Shown here piece by piece: positions 1 through 9,037 of a stretch of 64,000 nt of DNA. This stretch comes from Calamus simplicifolius (Eukaryota > Streptophyta > Magnoliopsida > Arecales > Arecaceae), in contig UESW01001865.1 in assembly GCA_900491605.1 (NCBI GenBank), positions 313,095-377,094 on the forward strand, given 5' to 3'. The position numbers were made by a program, and so were the translations under genes. The stretch's first letter is position 1, and each line of letters starts with the position of its first letter. The notes beneath the pieces are model-generated. The model was given only the letters and a program-made list of their open reading frames with translations. It was not told where the DNA came from and ran no database searches.

Positions 1-868
1 GAGAGTCGCTGTGATGGGACCATGCTTGGGAGCCTTTAACCTCGGAGGGTGACCTGAGGGTGCTAGGACCAGGCTCAGGTTCCTTTTGAACCCCGAAGGG
101 TGACCCGAGAGTCGCTGTGATGGGACCAAGCTCGGGAGCCTTTAACCCCGGAGGGTGACCTGAGAGTTGAAAGTCGTCAGGAGCCTTTTTAACCCCGAAG
201 GGTGACCTGAGAGTTGAAGTCGTCAGGAGCCTTTTTAACCCCGAAGGGTGACCTGAGAGTTGAGAGTCGTCAGGAGCCTTTTTAACCCCGAAGGGTGACC
301 TAAGAGTTGAAAGTCGTCAGGAGCCTTTTTAACCCCGAAGGGTGACCTGAGAGTTGAAAGTCGTCAGGAGCCTTTTTAACCCCGAAGGGTGACCTGAGAG
401 TTGAGAGTCGTCAGGAGCCTTTTTAACACCGAAGGGTGACCTGAGAGTTAAGAGTCGTCAGGAGCCTTTTTAACCCTGAAGGGTGACCTGAGAGTTGAAA
501 GTCGTCAGGAGCCTTTTTAACCCCGAAGGGTGACCTGAGAGTTGAGAGTCGTCAGGAGCCTTTTTAACCCCGAAGGGTGACCTGAGGGTGTTTAAACCAT
601 GCTCAGGGTCCTTTTGAACCCCGAAGGATGACCCGAGAGTCGCTGTGATGGGACCATGCTCGGGAGCCTTTAACCCCGGAGGGTGACCTGAGGGTGTTTG
701 AACCATGCTCAGGGTCCTTTTGTACCCCGAAGGGTGACCCGAGAGTCGCTGTGATGGAACCATGCTCGGGAGCCTTTAACCCCGGAGGGTGACCTGAGGG
801 TGTTTAAACCATGCTCAGGGTCCTTTTGAACCCCGAAGGGTGACCTGAGAGTTGAGAGTCGTCAGGTG
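1..868. repeat. Composite tandem repeat array (47-bp and 106-bp units)
   Basis: The block is built from two related units. The shorter is about 47 bp and carries the core GTCGTCAGGAGCC followed by CCCCGAAGGGTGACCT. The longer is about 106 bp, fuses two such modules, and contains CCATGCTCAGGGTCC and GAGAGTCGCTGTGATGG. Positions about 165-585 are mostly 47-bp units and both ends are 106-bp units. Copies differ by a few substitutions. The array continues off the left edge. Its position beside a minus-strand gag start suggests it is the 3' non-coding array of a Tat-like gypsy derivative. Open frames across it are by-products of periodicity. Confidence 0.9.
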
Positions 869-1049
869 CCTTTTTCTTTGTGCCAACGATCTTTGCTGCC
901 AATGCTGGATCAGTCTTTGTCCTTTTGTGCCGAGCTGGCCTCTGGCTTTTGGTGCCGACCGGGGTCGGGCTTTGGGATGCTAACGCGAGGTTGGTCTCGA
1001 ATGCTGATACAGGGTCGAACTTCCCTGCGTGACATTTTTAAGTATCAGT
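869..1049 (-). repeat. Single diverged monomer of the Tat-element 144-bp repeat
   Basis: Around 918-968 the plus strand reads like the reverse complement of the 144-bp monomer found at 12880-15235; both share GCCGAGCTGGCCTC and GACCGGGGTCGGGCTT. The inverted orientation agrees with the minus-strand gag start and primer-binding site just to the right. The rest of the interval is unassigned spacer. Confidence 0.65.
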
Positions 1050-1227
1050 GAAAGAAATAGTCTTAAGCGTACTTAGCTCTTGCGGCACCCTTGTTTTCCT
1101 TCCGCGGGCTCGAGCGCTTCCTCCCACTGGTGGTCTGCCCCCCAGGGAATCAAGTTGGTTGGCTTGCTGTTGCGCGGTGCCCCTCAGCGCAACTGGCGAA
1201 AGCTTCCTGAGCTCGCGTTGTCACCAT
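1040..1227 (-). pseudogene. Gag N-terminus of a minus-strand Tat-like gypsy derivative
   Basis: On the minus strand an ATG at 1227 starts MVTTRAQEAFASCAEG, clearly related to MVTTHAKGVSISCARG at the gag start of the plus-strand gypsy element at 7336. It lies about 55 bases after the primer-binding site, the same layout as in that element. A TGA stops the frame after about 25 residues, and the recognisable similarity ends near 1050, where the sequence passes straight into the 3' repeat region. No protease, RT or integrase lies between, so this looks like an internally deleted, non-autonomous derivative. It makes no functional Gag. Confidence 0.7.
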
Positions 1228-1279
1228 CGTCTTCCTTGAAGAAGTTGTAGGGAGAATGTTCGTCTACTACGTGCGTTTC

Positions 1280-1300
1280 CCTCCCTTCCTGGCGCGCCAA
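1280..1300 (-). other. tRNA primer-binding site of the minus-strand gypsy derivative
   Basis: The minus strand reads ATTGGCGCGCCAGGAAGGG directly after the LTR end. The plus-strand element has ATTGGCGCACCAAGAAGGG at 7257-7275. The shared position relative to LTR and gag supports a primer-binding site for reverse transcription. Confidence 0.7.
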
Positions 1301-1302
1301 TC

Positions 1303-1590
1303 TGTTGCTGCCAAATCACTTGTAATGAGCGTTGGGTGAACTGAGGTCTCCATGGGCCTTCAGGAACACGAAGAGGTCGCCTTCTTCATCTGAAAGCCTG
1401 CAAAAAATCCTGGGCCAGTAGTTCCAGCGAGGACCCTCTGATGCTCAAGTCTGTAGAACAGGAGTTTTATAATCGAATAACATTTTAGAGAGAGAGATTT
1501 TTCCTTCATGCAGAGTTGGATACTATCGCGTAGCCTCTTATTTTGCTTCCCGGAGTAGTGATGATCGCTTCTGTGGCGATCGACGGTAAG
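1303..1590 (-). mobile_element. LTR 3' part (R/U5) of the minus-strand gypsy derivative
   Basis: Read on the minus strand, 1450-1303 lines up piece by piece with the end of the LTR at 7120-7258. Shared blocks include TGAGC-TC-GAGGGTCC, TTTTTTGCAGG against TTTTCTTGCAGG, and GTGA-T-GGC--CAA-AG immediately before the primer-binding site. A TATAAAA box on the minus strand (plus 1465-1471) sits about 20 bases before the first shared block, as expected for the LTR promoter. Upstream of about 1590 the sequence changes to host gene fragments, so either the LTR is truncated or its U3 contains them. Confidence 0.65.
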
Positions 1591-1900
1591 GCGCTGTCCG
1601 ATTAGAGTATAATTCCCTGCTTCCTCGGAGATCGCTTGACTCCCGTGATCAACAACCATCGTCTCAGAGTCCTCATCAAAATCAACACCACGTTCAGTGG
1701 CGATGCTCTGGATCATATCAGAGGCAGACGAATCCACCGTCAATATCAAATCATGTCCCGCATCCACGAAATCCAGAACCACCTTTTGATCCAACGAGCC
1801 TCCAAAACTCTGGGTGGACGGGGAGAAGAGGATGAAGCCATCTCAGAGGTACTGGCCGTATCGCTGGAGTGAGTGGCGAGCTTGAAGTCGAGATCGAAGC
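1590..1900 (-). pseudogene. OST48 (oligosaccharyltransferase 48-kDa subunit) fragment
   Basis: OST48 (the WBP1 family) is a membrane subunit of the ER oligosaccharyltransferase that N-glycosylates nascent proteins. Minus-strand reading gives FDLDFKLA, LQRYGQYL, DGFILFSPS, FGGSLDQKVVLDFVDAGHDL, SSASDMIQSIATE and GVDFDEDSETMVVDH, in the same order as in plant OST48 N-terminal regions. A short deletion with frameshift separates FDLDFKLA from LQRYGQYL, and a TGA replaces the residue after GQYL. Similarity fades after TLIG near 1595. Upstream it joins DGD1-like sequence near 1930 with no intron or promoter of its own. It is a broken, captured or retroposed fragment, not an active gene. Confidence 0.85.
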
Positions 1901-1929
1901 ATCGGGCCTGGAGGGTCCAGGCTCCATTT

Positions 1930-2480
1930 CACGAACTCGCTGCTCTTGAAAGTTCCAAAGATCTCGCTGGATTGGCTTTTCCTCTCAAGCTCGTTCAATC
2001 TCTTCTTCAACAACCGAATCGGCTCCCACTCCTTCCACTTCTCCTCCTCTTTGCACCGGACCTTCCTCCGCGACGATGGCATTCCTGATGCCGGAAAGAT
2101 CGATTCGGATCGTCGACTTGGGGCTCCACTTCTTCAGCACCTTCCGGCTGAACTCAGGCGATGAATACGCCCGCTGTATCTCTGACAGCTTCGGCTGGAT
2201 CCGCTCCACGAACTTTGCTCCACGATCGACTCCTCCACCAGCGGCCCTGGCAGCGTCGAGAGCGCCGACGCCGTATGGAGGAAGTTCTCCAGCAAGGGAG
2301 GAACGAGAAGGCCTTCTCCGCCGTGCCGGGGTTCGATGCCGACGACGGCGACTCCATGCCGAGATTGATCATGGCAGCGGCGGTGGCAATTAGGGATTAG
2401 GGTTTTCCTTCGGAGACAAGAGTGTCGAGGGGGATGGCAGTGGAGTGTTCTTGCTGCTAAAGGGACGGAGCTCTCATTGT
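1930..2480 (-). pseudogene. DGD1-like N-terminal fragment with 5' leader
   Basis: Digalactosyldiacylglycerol synthase 1 makes the chloroplast lipid DGDG; its plant-specific N-terminal extension precedes the glycosyltransferase domain. On the minus strand, three frames in turn give MINLGMESPSSASNPGTAEK (ATG at 2372), LLENFLHTASALSTLPGP, FVERIQPKLSEIQRAYSSPE, SRKVLKKWSPKSTIRIDLSG, EWEPIRLLKKRLNELERKSQ and EIFGTFKSSEFV. This order and pattern (QPK-SE--R-YS-PE-SRKV, then WEPIR-LK-R--E-E, then GFK-SEFVEK) is that of the DGD1 N-terminal extension. At least three frame changes break it. A leader with AAACCCTAATCCCTAA precedes the ATG, as in many plant 5' UTRs. The catalytic domain is absent; the sequence passes into OST48 instead. 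Confidence 0.8.
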
Positions 2481-2789
2481 CGCCATCGTGGATGGCCGCA
2501 TTAGAGGCTGAAAGGAGGTCCGCCGAGAAGCGTCTCTCCCAGCCCGCCTTGTAGGCGACGACATGGGCTTCCCGTCAACCACCTTTAGCGGTCCCCTGGC
2601 CTAGCCAAAGATGCTGGCTCCGGGGACCCAGCGCCTCTCCCCCAGTCGAGAGGGTGTGAGCGCCGTTTTTACTGGGGAATTCCCTAGTTTATCGGAAGAG
2701 AAATAGGGGCGTTGCAACCGAGTCAGGTGGCCTAAGATCGCGGTCAGTTTCAGAACAAACTGCCGCTCATGGGTTTGTTAAATGGCCTT
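2481..2789. other. Unassigned GC-rich spacer
   Basis: This moderately GC-rich interval lies between the gene-fragment chimera and the AT-rich array. I recognise no coding sequence, RNA gene or transposon terminus in it. Composition changes sharply near 2790. Confidence 0.5.
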
Positions 2790-3860
2790 ATCACCATCTA
2801 AAAAAATGTAATAGTTTAATAGGCTAAAAAATTATAGTTTTTTAAAAATATGTGCATTTAAAAATTAATAGTTTGACTAAAAATAGTTTATGGCTTCAAA
2901 AAATTCTCTATGATAAAAAAAAAGAAAAAAATAAAAAAATTAATAGCTTGATTAAAAAAGGTTTCCAGCTCAAAAAATATTTTTCATGAAAAAAAAAGAA
3001 AATGAGCTAGTTAAAGAAAAATTAATAGTTTGATGTTAAAAAAAAGTTTTTGGCTTAAAAACAATGTTCATTATGAGAAAAAAAGAATCTATTGAAAAAA
3101 TAAATCGTTTGATATAAAAAATAGTTTCTGACTTAAAAAATAATTTTTATAAGAAAAGAGAAAAAGAACAAAAAAAATTAATGGTTTGATTAACTTAAAA
3201 AAATAAACCAGCTAAAAACAATAATAATTTGATCGGCCTAAAAAAATGAAAAAGAATTGGCTAACAAAAATTCATAGTTTATTATAAGAATAAAAGTTTC
3301 CTATAAAAAAAAGTTTTCAATGAAAAAAAGAAAAAAGATTTAGCTAAAAAATTAATAGTTTAATGTAAAAAGAGTTTTAGAGTAGAAAAAAATTGTTCCT
3401 AAGCTAAAAAGAAAAAGAAATTGATTAAAAAAATTAATAGTTTGATATAAAAAAATAGTTTTTGACTAAACAAATGTTTCTCATAGAAAAAATAAAAAAT
3501 AAACAAAATTAATTTTCATTAGCTGAATAATTAAATCAGTTAAAAAAATTTGATTGGCTAAAAAAAATTAATAGTTTGATATAACATAAATAGCTTTCAA
3601 CTAAAAATGTTTCTTATAAGAAAAGAGAAAAATAACCAAAATGATCAATGAAAATTAATAAAGAAAAAAAAGTTTCACAATAGAAAAAAATATTTTTACG
3701 ATAGAAAGAAAAAAGGAACTAGCTAAACAAATTGATAGTTTAATATAGAAAATAATTTTTGACTAAAAAAAGTTTTTCATGAGAAAAAAGAAAAAGAACC
3801 AATTAAAAATAATTAATAATTTGATTGGCTAAAAAATTTGATTAACCAAGGAAAAAAACA
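2790..3860. repeat. AT-rich degenerate minisatellite, left block
   Basis: Roughly 75-90-bp units recur about a dozen times. Each contains variants of AATTAATAGTTTGAT, then AAAATAGTTTTTGACTAAA, then a run such as AGAAAAAGAAAAAGAA. Copies are strongly diverged with many small indels. The same motif resumes at about 5170, so a LINE tail plus hAT element interrupts one original array. No coding content. Confidence 0.8.
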
Positions 3861-3864
3861 GTTA

Positions 3865-3872
3865 ATCATAGC
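3865..3872. other. hAT target-site duplication, left copy
   Basis: ATCATAGC immediately precedes the terminal inverted repeat; the right copy is ATCATACC at 4984-4991. Seven of eight bases match, the duplication length typical of hAT elements. Confidence 0.75.
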
Positions 3873-4040
3873 TAGGGGTGCAACTCGGGCTCATGAAACT
3901 TGGGTTTTCCTCAACCCTAACCCTAACCCTATTTGTAAAATGTCAACCCTAACCCTAACCCTATTTGTAAAACCTTAACCCTAATCCTATTTTTAAAAAT
4001 CAGGTTCGGGTTGAGTTTCGGATTGGAATTCGGGTTGATG

Positions 4041-4080
<40 letters not shown>

Positions 4081-4983
4081 CAATCTGAAATAATCAAGCT
4101 TAACATTGCACAAATAAGCTAAAGTTTGAAACAAATAAGCTTCACTTGTACAAACAAGCTAAAGTTTGAAACAAACAAGCTTCACATTTCAAATTGCATG
4201 TCTAAAAATATACATCTTTTACATAAGACTAAACAAAAAAAAAGGTACATTCTTAAACCAAAACATATCCAAAGTAATTCAGATGTTGCATAACATTTCA
4301 ATAGCCACCATATGCATTGATGAAGTCACCTTTATCCTTTGAAAGCAAAAAATATTGAGACGATATAAAGAGCCAGCTAGAAGACCACATAAGTCTGGTA
4401 TAAGAGATCTTTTTCAAGTAGCGAGACTGCATTCGTCATCCAAAGCTCTCTGGTTTTTTACTCATCACCCCTTTCCCAAATGTTTTAGTTTTCTGCTCAT
4501 CCACCTCTTCCTAGATGTTTCATAAAATTTTGGCAAACTTTATATTAGAAGTTATACATGTCTCAAAGAAGATAATTAAAAAAATAAAGATACTAGTTTG
4601 GTCCACCAACATTACATGACAAAATGCAATGATTAAAGGTATATTTCTCATTTCAAAAGGTAATTAAGGTTCTGGTAGAATGTTCATACCAAGAATCATC
4701 ACTTCCACAACACTATTGTCAGCTCTACATATCTTTAAACCTAACAAATAAGGCTAAATCATCACTTCCACAACACCAGTGGGCCGGCCGCTTGCGGCTT
4801 TGCGGGTTCGGGTTTTCTTGGGTTTGGGTTGATTGCAACCCGAACTCGGCTCAAGTTGCAAATTGGTCCGGGTTCAATCCGGATCCTTTGGATTCGGGTT
4901 AAGCAAACTAGAGTTTGAATACTGCTGCAAATTGGGCTCGGTGGGCCGGGTTCGGGTTGAGCCCGGTCCAAGTTGCACCCCTA
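3873..4983. mobile_element. Non-autonomous hAT-type DNA transposon
   Basis: The element begins TAGGGGTGCAACT and ends AGTTGCACCCCTA, a perfect 13-bp terminal inverted repeat. It is flanked by 8-bp direct repeats with one mismatch. Next to the termini, GGGCTC on the left faces GAGCCC on the right. The left end carries CCCTAA hexamer runs (about 3920-3985) and the right end carries related GGGTTCGGG and GGGTTTGGG motifs, so the ends could pair more extensively. An (AT)n tract of about 30 bp lies at 4047-4078. At 1111 bp with no transposase-like frame it would need a transposase supplied in trans. It sits inside a LINE tail. Confidence 0.85.
4047..4078. repeat. (AT)n microsatellite inside the hAT element
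   Basis: An uninterrupted AT dinucleotide run of about 30 bases. Ordinary simple repeat. Confidence 0.9.
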
Positions 4984-5180
4984 ATCATACCCCATCATAT
5001 TTATCGGGAGGCAAACTGACTGCTGATTGGGTTGCTTCCTACATCGCCCAGCACTCCACTAATTGGATATGGATCTAGGGTGATTGTATTCCAACCTTCC
5101 TTTTGATGTATCTTTCTTTTGATCTTTTAGATTGTCCTTGCATCAGAGTTGTGTGATCGGCCCGTTTGTATTAAAAAAAA
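4984..5180 (+). pseudogene. 5'-truncated LINE tail (RNase H end and poly-A)
   Basis: Plus-strand reading gives IFIGRQTDC-like residues and then ADWVASYIAQHST, matching SAADWVASFVAHHSN near the end of the large LINE at 54130. The following untranslated part, GAGTTGTGTGATC then a short spacer and poly-A near 5173, parallels GAGTTGTATGATC then poly-A at 54267-54299. Both are therefore 3' ends of one plant L1 family. The LINE probably starts just left of the hAT element (about 3855), since the hAT target duplication lies within it. It encodes nothing functional. Confidence 0.75.
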
Positions 5181-5330
5181 AGTTTGATGTAAAAAATATT
5201 TTTAATTAAAATAATGTTCTCAAGGAAAAGAGAAAAATGATCAGCTAAAAAAAAAGGAGAAAGAGAATCAATAAAAAATAAAAATTAATAGAGAAAAAAA
5301 ACGTGCATGATTGAGAAGAATTGCAATTTA
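5165..5330. repeat. AT-rich degenerate minisatellite, right block
   Basis: The motif of the array at 2790-3860 resumes here (AAGTTTGATGTAAAAAATA, then GAAAAGAGAAAAATGATCAG). It fades into about 130 bases of unassigned sequence before the CACTA terminus. Confidence 0.65.
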
Positions 5331-5461
5331 TTACCGCCACATGATGCACAAACACCCACTAAGAGATAGAAGCGATAAAACCTTAGGAGCAGAAAATTTA
5401 TGCATTTGATGTCTTTAAAAGTAGACATGCACATGACAAACAAACACCGTTTAATCTCTCT

Positions 5462-6063
5462 CACTACTACAGAAATTTAATTAGACTATGTCTAAAAAAT
5501 GTAGTCTTTATATATAGACTACGGTTAAAAGTATTTTAAAAAACGTAGTCTTTTTAGTGTAATTAAAAAAATATGAGCGTAGTTAAAAGTCCCTGGTTTA
5601 GACTATATTTTTAGATGTAGTTAAAAGTAAAAAAAAAAACATAGTCTTTAAATACATTTAGACTACATTTTTATCAGAAATTGTAGTTAAAAGTCAAAAA
5701 AACGTAGTCTTTAAATACATTTAGACTACATTTTTATCAGAAACTGTAGTTAAAAGGCAAAAAAATGAAGTTTTTAAATACATTTAGACTACGTTTTTAT
5801 CAGAAACTGTAGTTAAAAGGCAAAAAATGAAGTCTTTAAATACATTTAGACTACTTTTTCATCATAAAATGTAGTCTATTATGTACATTTAGACTACGTT
5901 TTGATATTGAAAACGTAATATAATATCCAATCTTGTCATACAAACATATACTTTCAATTCCAGAAAAATTCTAAAAATATTGAATTGAAATATCCAATAC
6001 TGTCATATAAATATCCAATACTATCATCATACAAACATATTCCAAAAAATCTCAAATACATTG
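5462..6063 (+). mobile_element. CACTA (En/Spm-type) transposon left end with subterminal repeats
   Basis: The interval opens with CACTACTACAGAAAT, a classic CACTA terminus. It is followed by repeated, partly inverted TAGACTAC / GTAGTCTA motifs, then a roughly 62-bp direct repeat (units near 5645, 5705, 5765 and 5830) containing TTTATCAGAAACTGTAGTTA. Such subterminal arrays bind transposase in this superfamily. The matching inverted terminus is not seen in the window. The Tat-like LTR begins at about 6064, so that element seems to have inserted into or replaced the rest. No transposase-coding sequence is present. Confidence 0.75.
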
Positions 6064-7258
6064 TGATATGGCTGATCCAACGCCGTCAGAATAAACGGTA
6101 ACGGCGACTGACGGAGGCCCTCTCGGCCTCCTGAGCCCCCCTCGGTATCGGACTTCATGAACAGTACCTCAACCTCCTGAGCCCCCCTCGGTATCGAACT
6201 TCATGAACAGCGCTCGGCCTCGAGTTTCGCTCTCGGCCTCGAGCCTCAACCTCCGAGACCCCCTCTGGTCCCAGACTTCATGAACAGTATCTCAACCTCG
6301 AGAACCTCTTCGGTCCCGGACTTCATGAACAATGCTCGGCCTCGAGTTTCGCTCTCGGCCTCGAGCCTCAACCTCTGGGACCCCCTCCGGTCCCGGACTT
6401 CATGAACAGTACCTCAACCTTCGAGACCCCCTCCGGTCCTGGACTTCATGAACAATACCTCAACCTCCGAGACCCCTTTCAGTCCTGGACTTCATGAATA
6501 GCGCTCGGCCTCGAGCCTCAACCTCCAAGACCCCCACGGCCTCGGTTTGCCTGAACAGCGCTTGGCCCCGAGTTTCGCTCTCGGCCTCGGACTGCTTGAA
6601 CAGTGCCCGGTACATGGTCTGGCCCTTGAGCTTAGCAACCTATAGCCTCGGGCCACCTGGCATGCCCACGTGGTCCGTTGCCCATCCGTAGCAGCATGTG
6701 GCTATGCCTCATAACGGTGTATGGTCCATCGCACGTACGTGACTGTGCATGACCATACCCCGTTACAGCTTATGATTCACCACCTGCCCACAACTATGCG
6801 CGGTCACATCCGGCAATGGCGCGCACCAGGTACAGCTACAGCCACCGACACCTGTGAAGCCGTACTGATAGATAATGCAGGACACCTCCGACACGCACGG
6901 TGACAGTACGACCCGTCACTATCAGCCTCACCCTTTTTGTTCGTTATAGGATGAGGTACCTCGAAATCAGCTATCTTTTGGAACGGAAAGGTGGATCTTC
7001 GAATAGGTATAAAAGCGCACACTCTCACTGTAAGTAGGGATCCAAGAACTGAGGTTTTCTAGCTTCTTCCCACTAGTTAAACCCTAACTTTCTAGCTTCA
7101 TTCCGCTAGTCAGTTCTCATCTGTTCCCGAGTGACTAACCTGAGCGTCGGAGGGTCCCCACCGAAGCATCCGGTCTTCGAGGACTTTTCTTGCAGGAGTC
7201 CGGCGAGGAGGACGTCTGTTTCCCCGGCGTTTGAAGAAAGTGACTCGGCGTCAATAGA
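6064..7258 (+). mobile_element. 5' LTR of the Tat-like element
   Basis: The 3' boundary is set by the primer-binding site at 7260. The 5' boundary is approximate: TGATATGG at 6064 or TGTGATATGG at 6062. From about 6120 to 6600 it holds some seven copies of a 45-60-bp unit with GGACTTCATGAACAGTACC and CTCAACCTC. A TATAAAAG box lies at 7008-7015, and transcription would start near 7040. No second LTR is available for boundary checking or dating. Confidence 0.7.
7008..7015 (+). promoter_or_regulatory. TATA box of the Tat-like LTR
   Basis: TATAAAAG lies about 250 bases before the LTR end, a normal place for an LTR promoter. It would drive the full-length retroelement RNA. Confidence 0.65.
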
Positions 7259-7259
7259 T

Positions 7260-7278
7260 TGGCGCACCAAGAAGGGGG
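7260..7278 (+). other. tRNA primer-binding site
   Basis: TGGCGCACCAAGAAGGGGG follows the LTR end directly and matches the minus-strand counterpart at 1280-1300. The TGGCGC start is common among plant Tat elements. The exact tRNA was not determined. Confidence 0.65.
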
Positions 7279-7335
7279 AAGAGAAAGATATCGAACTAGC
7301 AATCCGCAACCTCTCTCTCCCCGAGCTATTGAGCC

Positions 7336-8942
7336 ATGGTGACGACCCATGCGAAAGGGGTCTCTATCAGTTGCGCTAGGGGGCAGCATCAAGGAGCTGA
7401 TCCGCTGGCGGTTGGCCCCTCAGCTCCCCCAGCCGGTGTCCCTGCACCGCCGCGTCTCCAAGCGGCTAGACCTTCCGCTCCCCCGATCAACGTCTCTGCG
7501 CCTCCTCCACAGCAGCTCCAGGAAGACCGGCTTGCCGCCCTAGCCACACAAGTTCAGTCCTTTGTGGCGGTGGTTCAAGGTCTGCAGCACCAGCAAGCAG
7601 CCTCGTGGCAGCCAGAGCCATTCCCATCGGTTCCGGGGGTGGTGCAATCCAGCCAGCATTCCTCTCGGAGGAGATCGCCGGTCCCGGAAGCTTGCCACCG
7701 CCATGCTTCGCCCAAGCCTCACCACCGGGGAGCCTCCAAGAGACCCCGATCGCCTTCTCATCATGCTAATGTTTCTCCCAAGAAGCGACACGAGAAGGAG
7801 GCGGAGCGCCCTTGCCGACATCGCCGTCACTCTTCCCCATCCTCAGAATCCTCAGGGAGGGGTCCTTCGATGGCAGGATAGCCCATCGAGCCGAGCGTCG
7901 ACTCGATGAGTACAACCAATGGTTGGAGGAACTCAGCCGCCAGATCACCCACCTGTCAGAGGCGGACTATGACAGCTGACCTCCACTGTCCCGTCGTATC
8001 ATGGAAGAGCCTATCTCCACCTGGTTCTGCCTCCCTCGGCTGGATCCATATGACAGGACCACGGATCCCCTGGACCACCTAGAAAGTTACAAGGTTCTCA
8101 TGTAGGTCCAGGGGGCAATCGATTCGCTCATGTGCATTGCCTTCCCTGCCACTCTAAAGAAAGCTGCTCGAGACTCTCACCTGCCGCTGCGAAGTATCGA
8201 TTCTTTTCACCAGCTAGAGAGGGCCTTCTTGGCCCATTTTGATGCCTATCGGAAGATTCCAAGGGTAGCTGACAGCCTCTTCTCTGTCTGGCACAAGAGC
8301 GGTGAGTCCCTGCGAGACTACATCGCTCAGTTCAAGGAGGCAGCCCTGGAAGTCTACAATCTTGAGGACTCAGTGGCCACTTTGGCCTTGAAGCGAGGGC
8401 TTCGTCCGTCTCGCTTCGCATACTCCCTTGACAAGAAGCCATCCGGTTCCTACGTCGAACTCTTGACCCGGGCCCAGAAGTATATCCACGCTGACGAGGC
8501 TGATTCCTCTCAGCTCGAGGCTAGCGGGAGTGTCCTCAAGAAGCTAGCTCGCCCTGAGCCCACTGAAGTCTGGCCCAGGAGGCCCGAACCTCCCCACCGA
8601 CCAGACAACCGTCCTCGAGCTCCTACACAGAGGGACAGTCCTTACACCCCTTTGCTTGCTCCCATCTCCCACATCCTGCTAGAGATAGAGGGCGAGTCAT
8701 ACCTGCCACGCCCTCCTCCACTGAACCTAAAGATCCCCCGCAACAAGAATTTGTACTGTCGCTACCATCGGGATCATGGCCATAACATCGACAACTGTCG
8801 CTAGTTGAAGAAGGCGATAGAGGATCTTATCCAGCGTGGCCACCTGGGGAAGTTCGTTCAGAGGAACAACCTGGGTGCTCCAGGTCCATCGGCGCCTCGC
8901 TACCGGTGATTGACAATACTCCGACTGAGAAGACGGTGGCAA
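7336..8942 (+). pseudogene. Tat-like gag
   Basis: Gag forms the virus-like particle and packages element RNA. The ATG at 7336 opens a proline/alanine-rich N-terminus followed by a basic Ser/Arg/His-rich stretch. The capsid-like core (about 8040-8560) contains FHQLERAFLAHF, SLFSVWHKSGESLRDY and QFKEAALEV, typical of the retrotransposon gag domain. A zinc-knuckle-like end, CRYHRDHGHNIDNC, lies at about 8757-8800. The frame is broken by a frameshift near 7870 and by stops near 7977, 8104 and 8802; the last two look like CAG to TAG changes. It is non-functional as it stands. Confidence 0.85.
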
Positions 8943-9037
8943 TGATTTCCTAAGGGGTAGGTGGCCTGCCCAAGAGGCAGAGGGGGGAGGGGGAGTTAGA
9001 TCCTATAATCCCTTTTTTCTAAAGGGACTTACAGGGG

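Noticed and set aside
470..763. A 97-codon minus-strand open frame
   Set aside because: It lies wholly in the tandem array and its peptide is the repeat read in one frame.
1..868. Regular direct repeats suggesting a CRISPR-like array
   Set aside because: Eukaryotic context, units are contiguous without unique spacers, and the block fits a transposon 3' array.
3920..3985. Interstitial telomere from CCCTAA runs
   Set aside because: Only short hexamer tracts, not the usual plant heptamer, and they lie inside a hAT element with clear termini.
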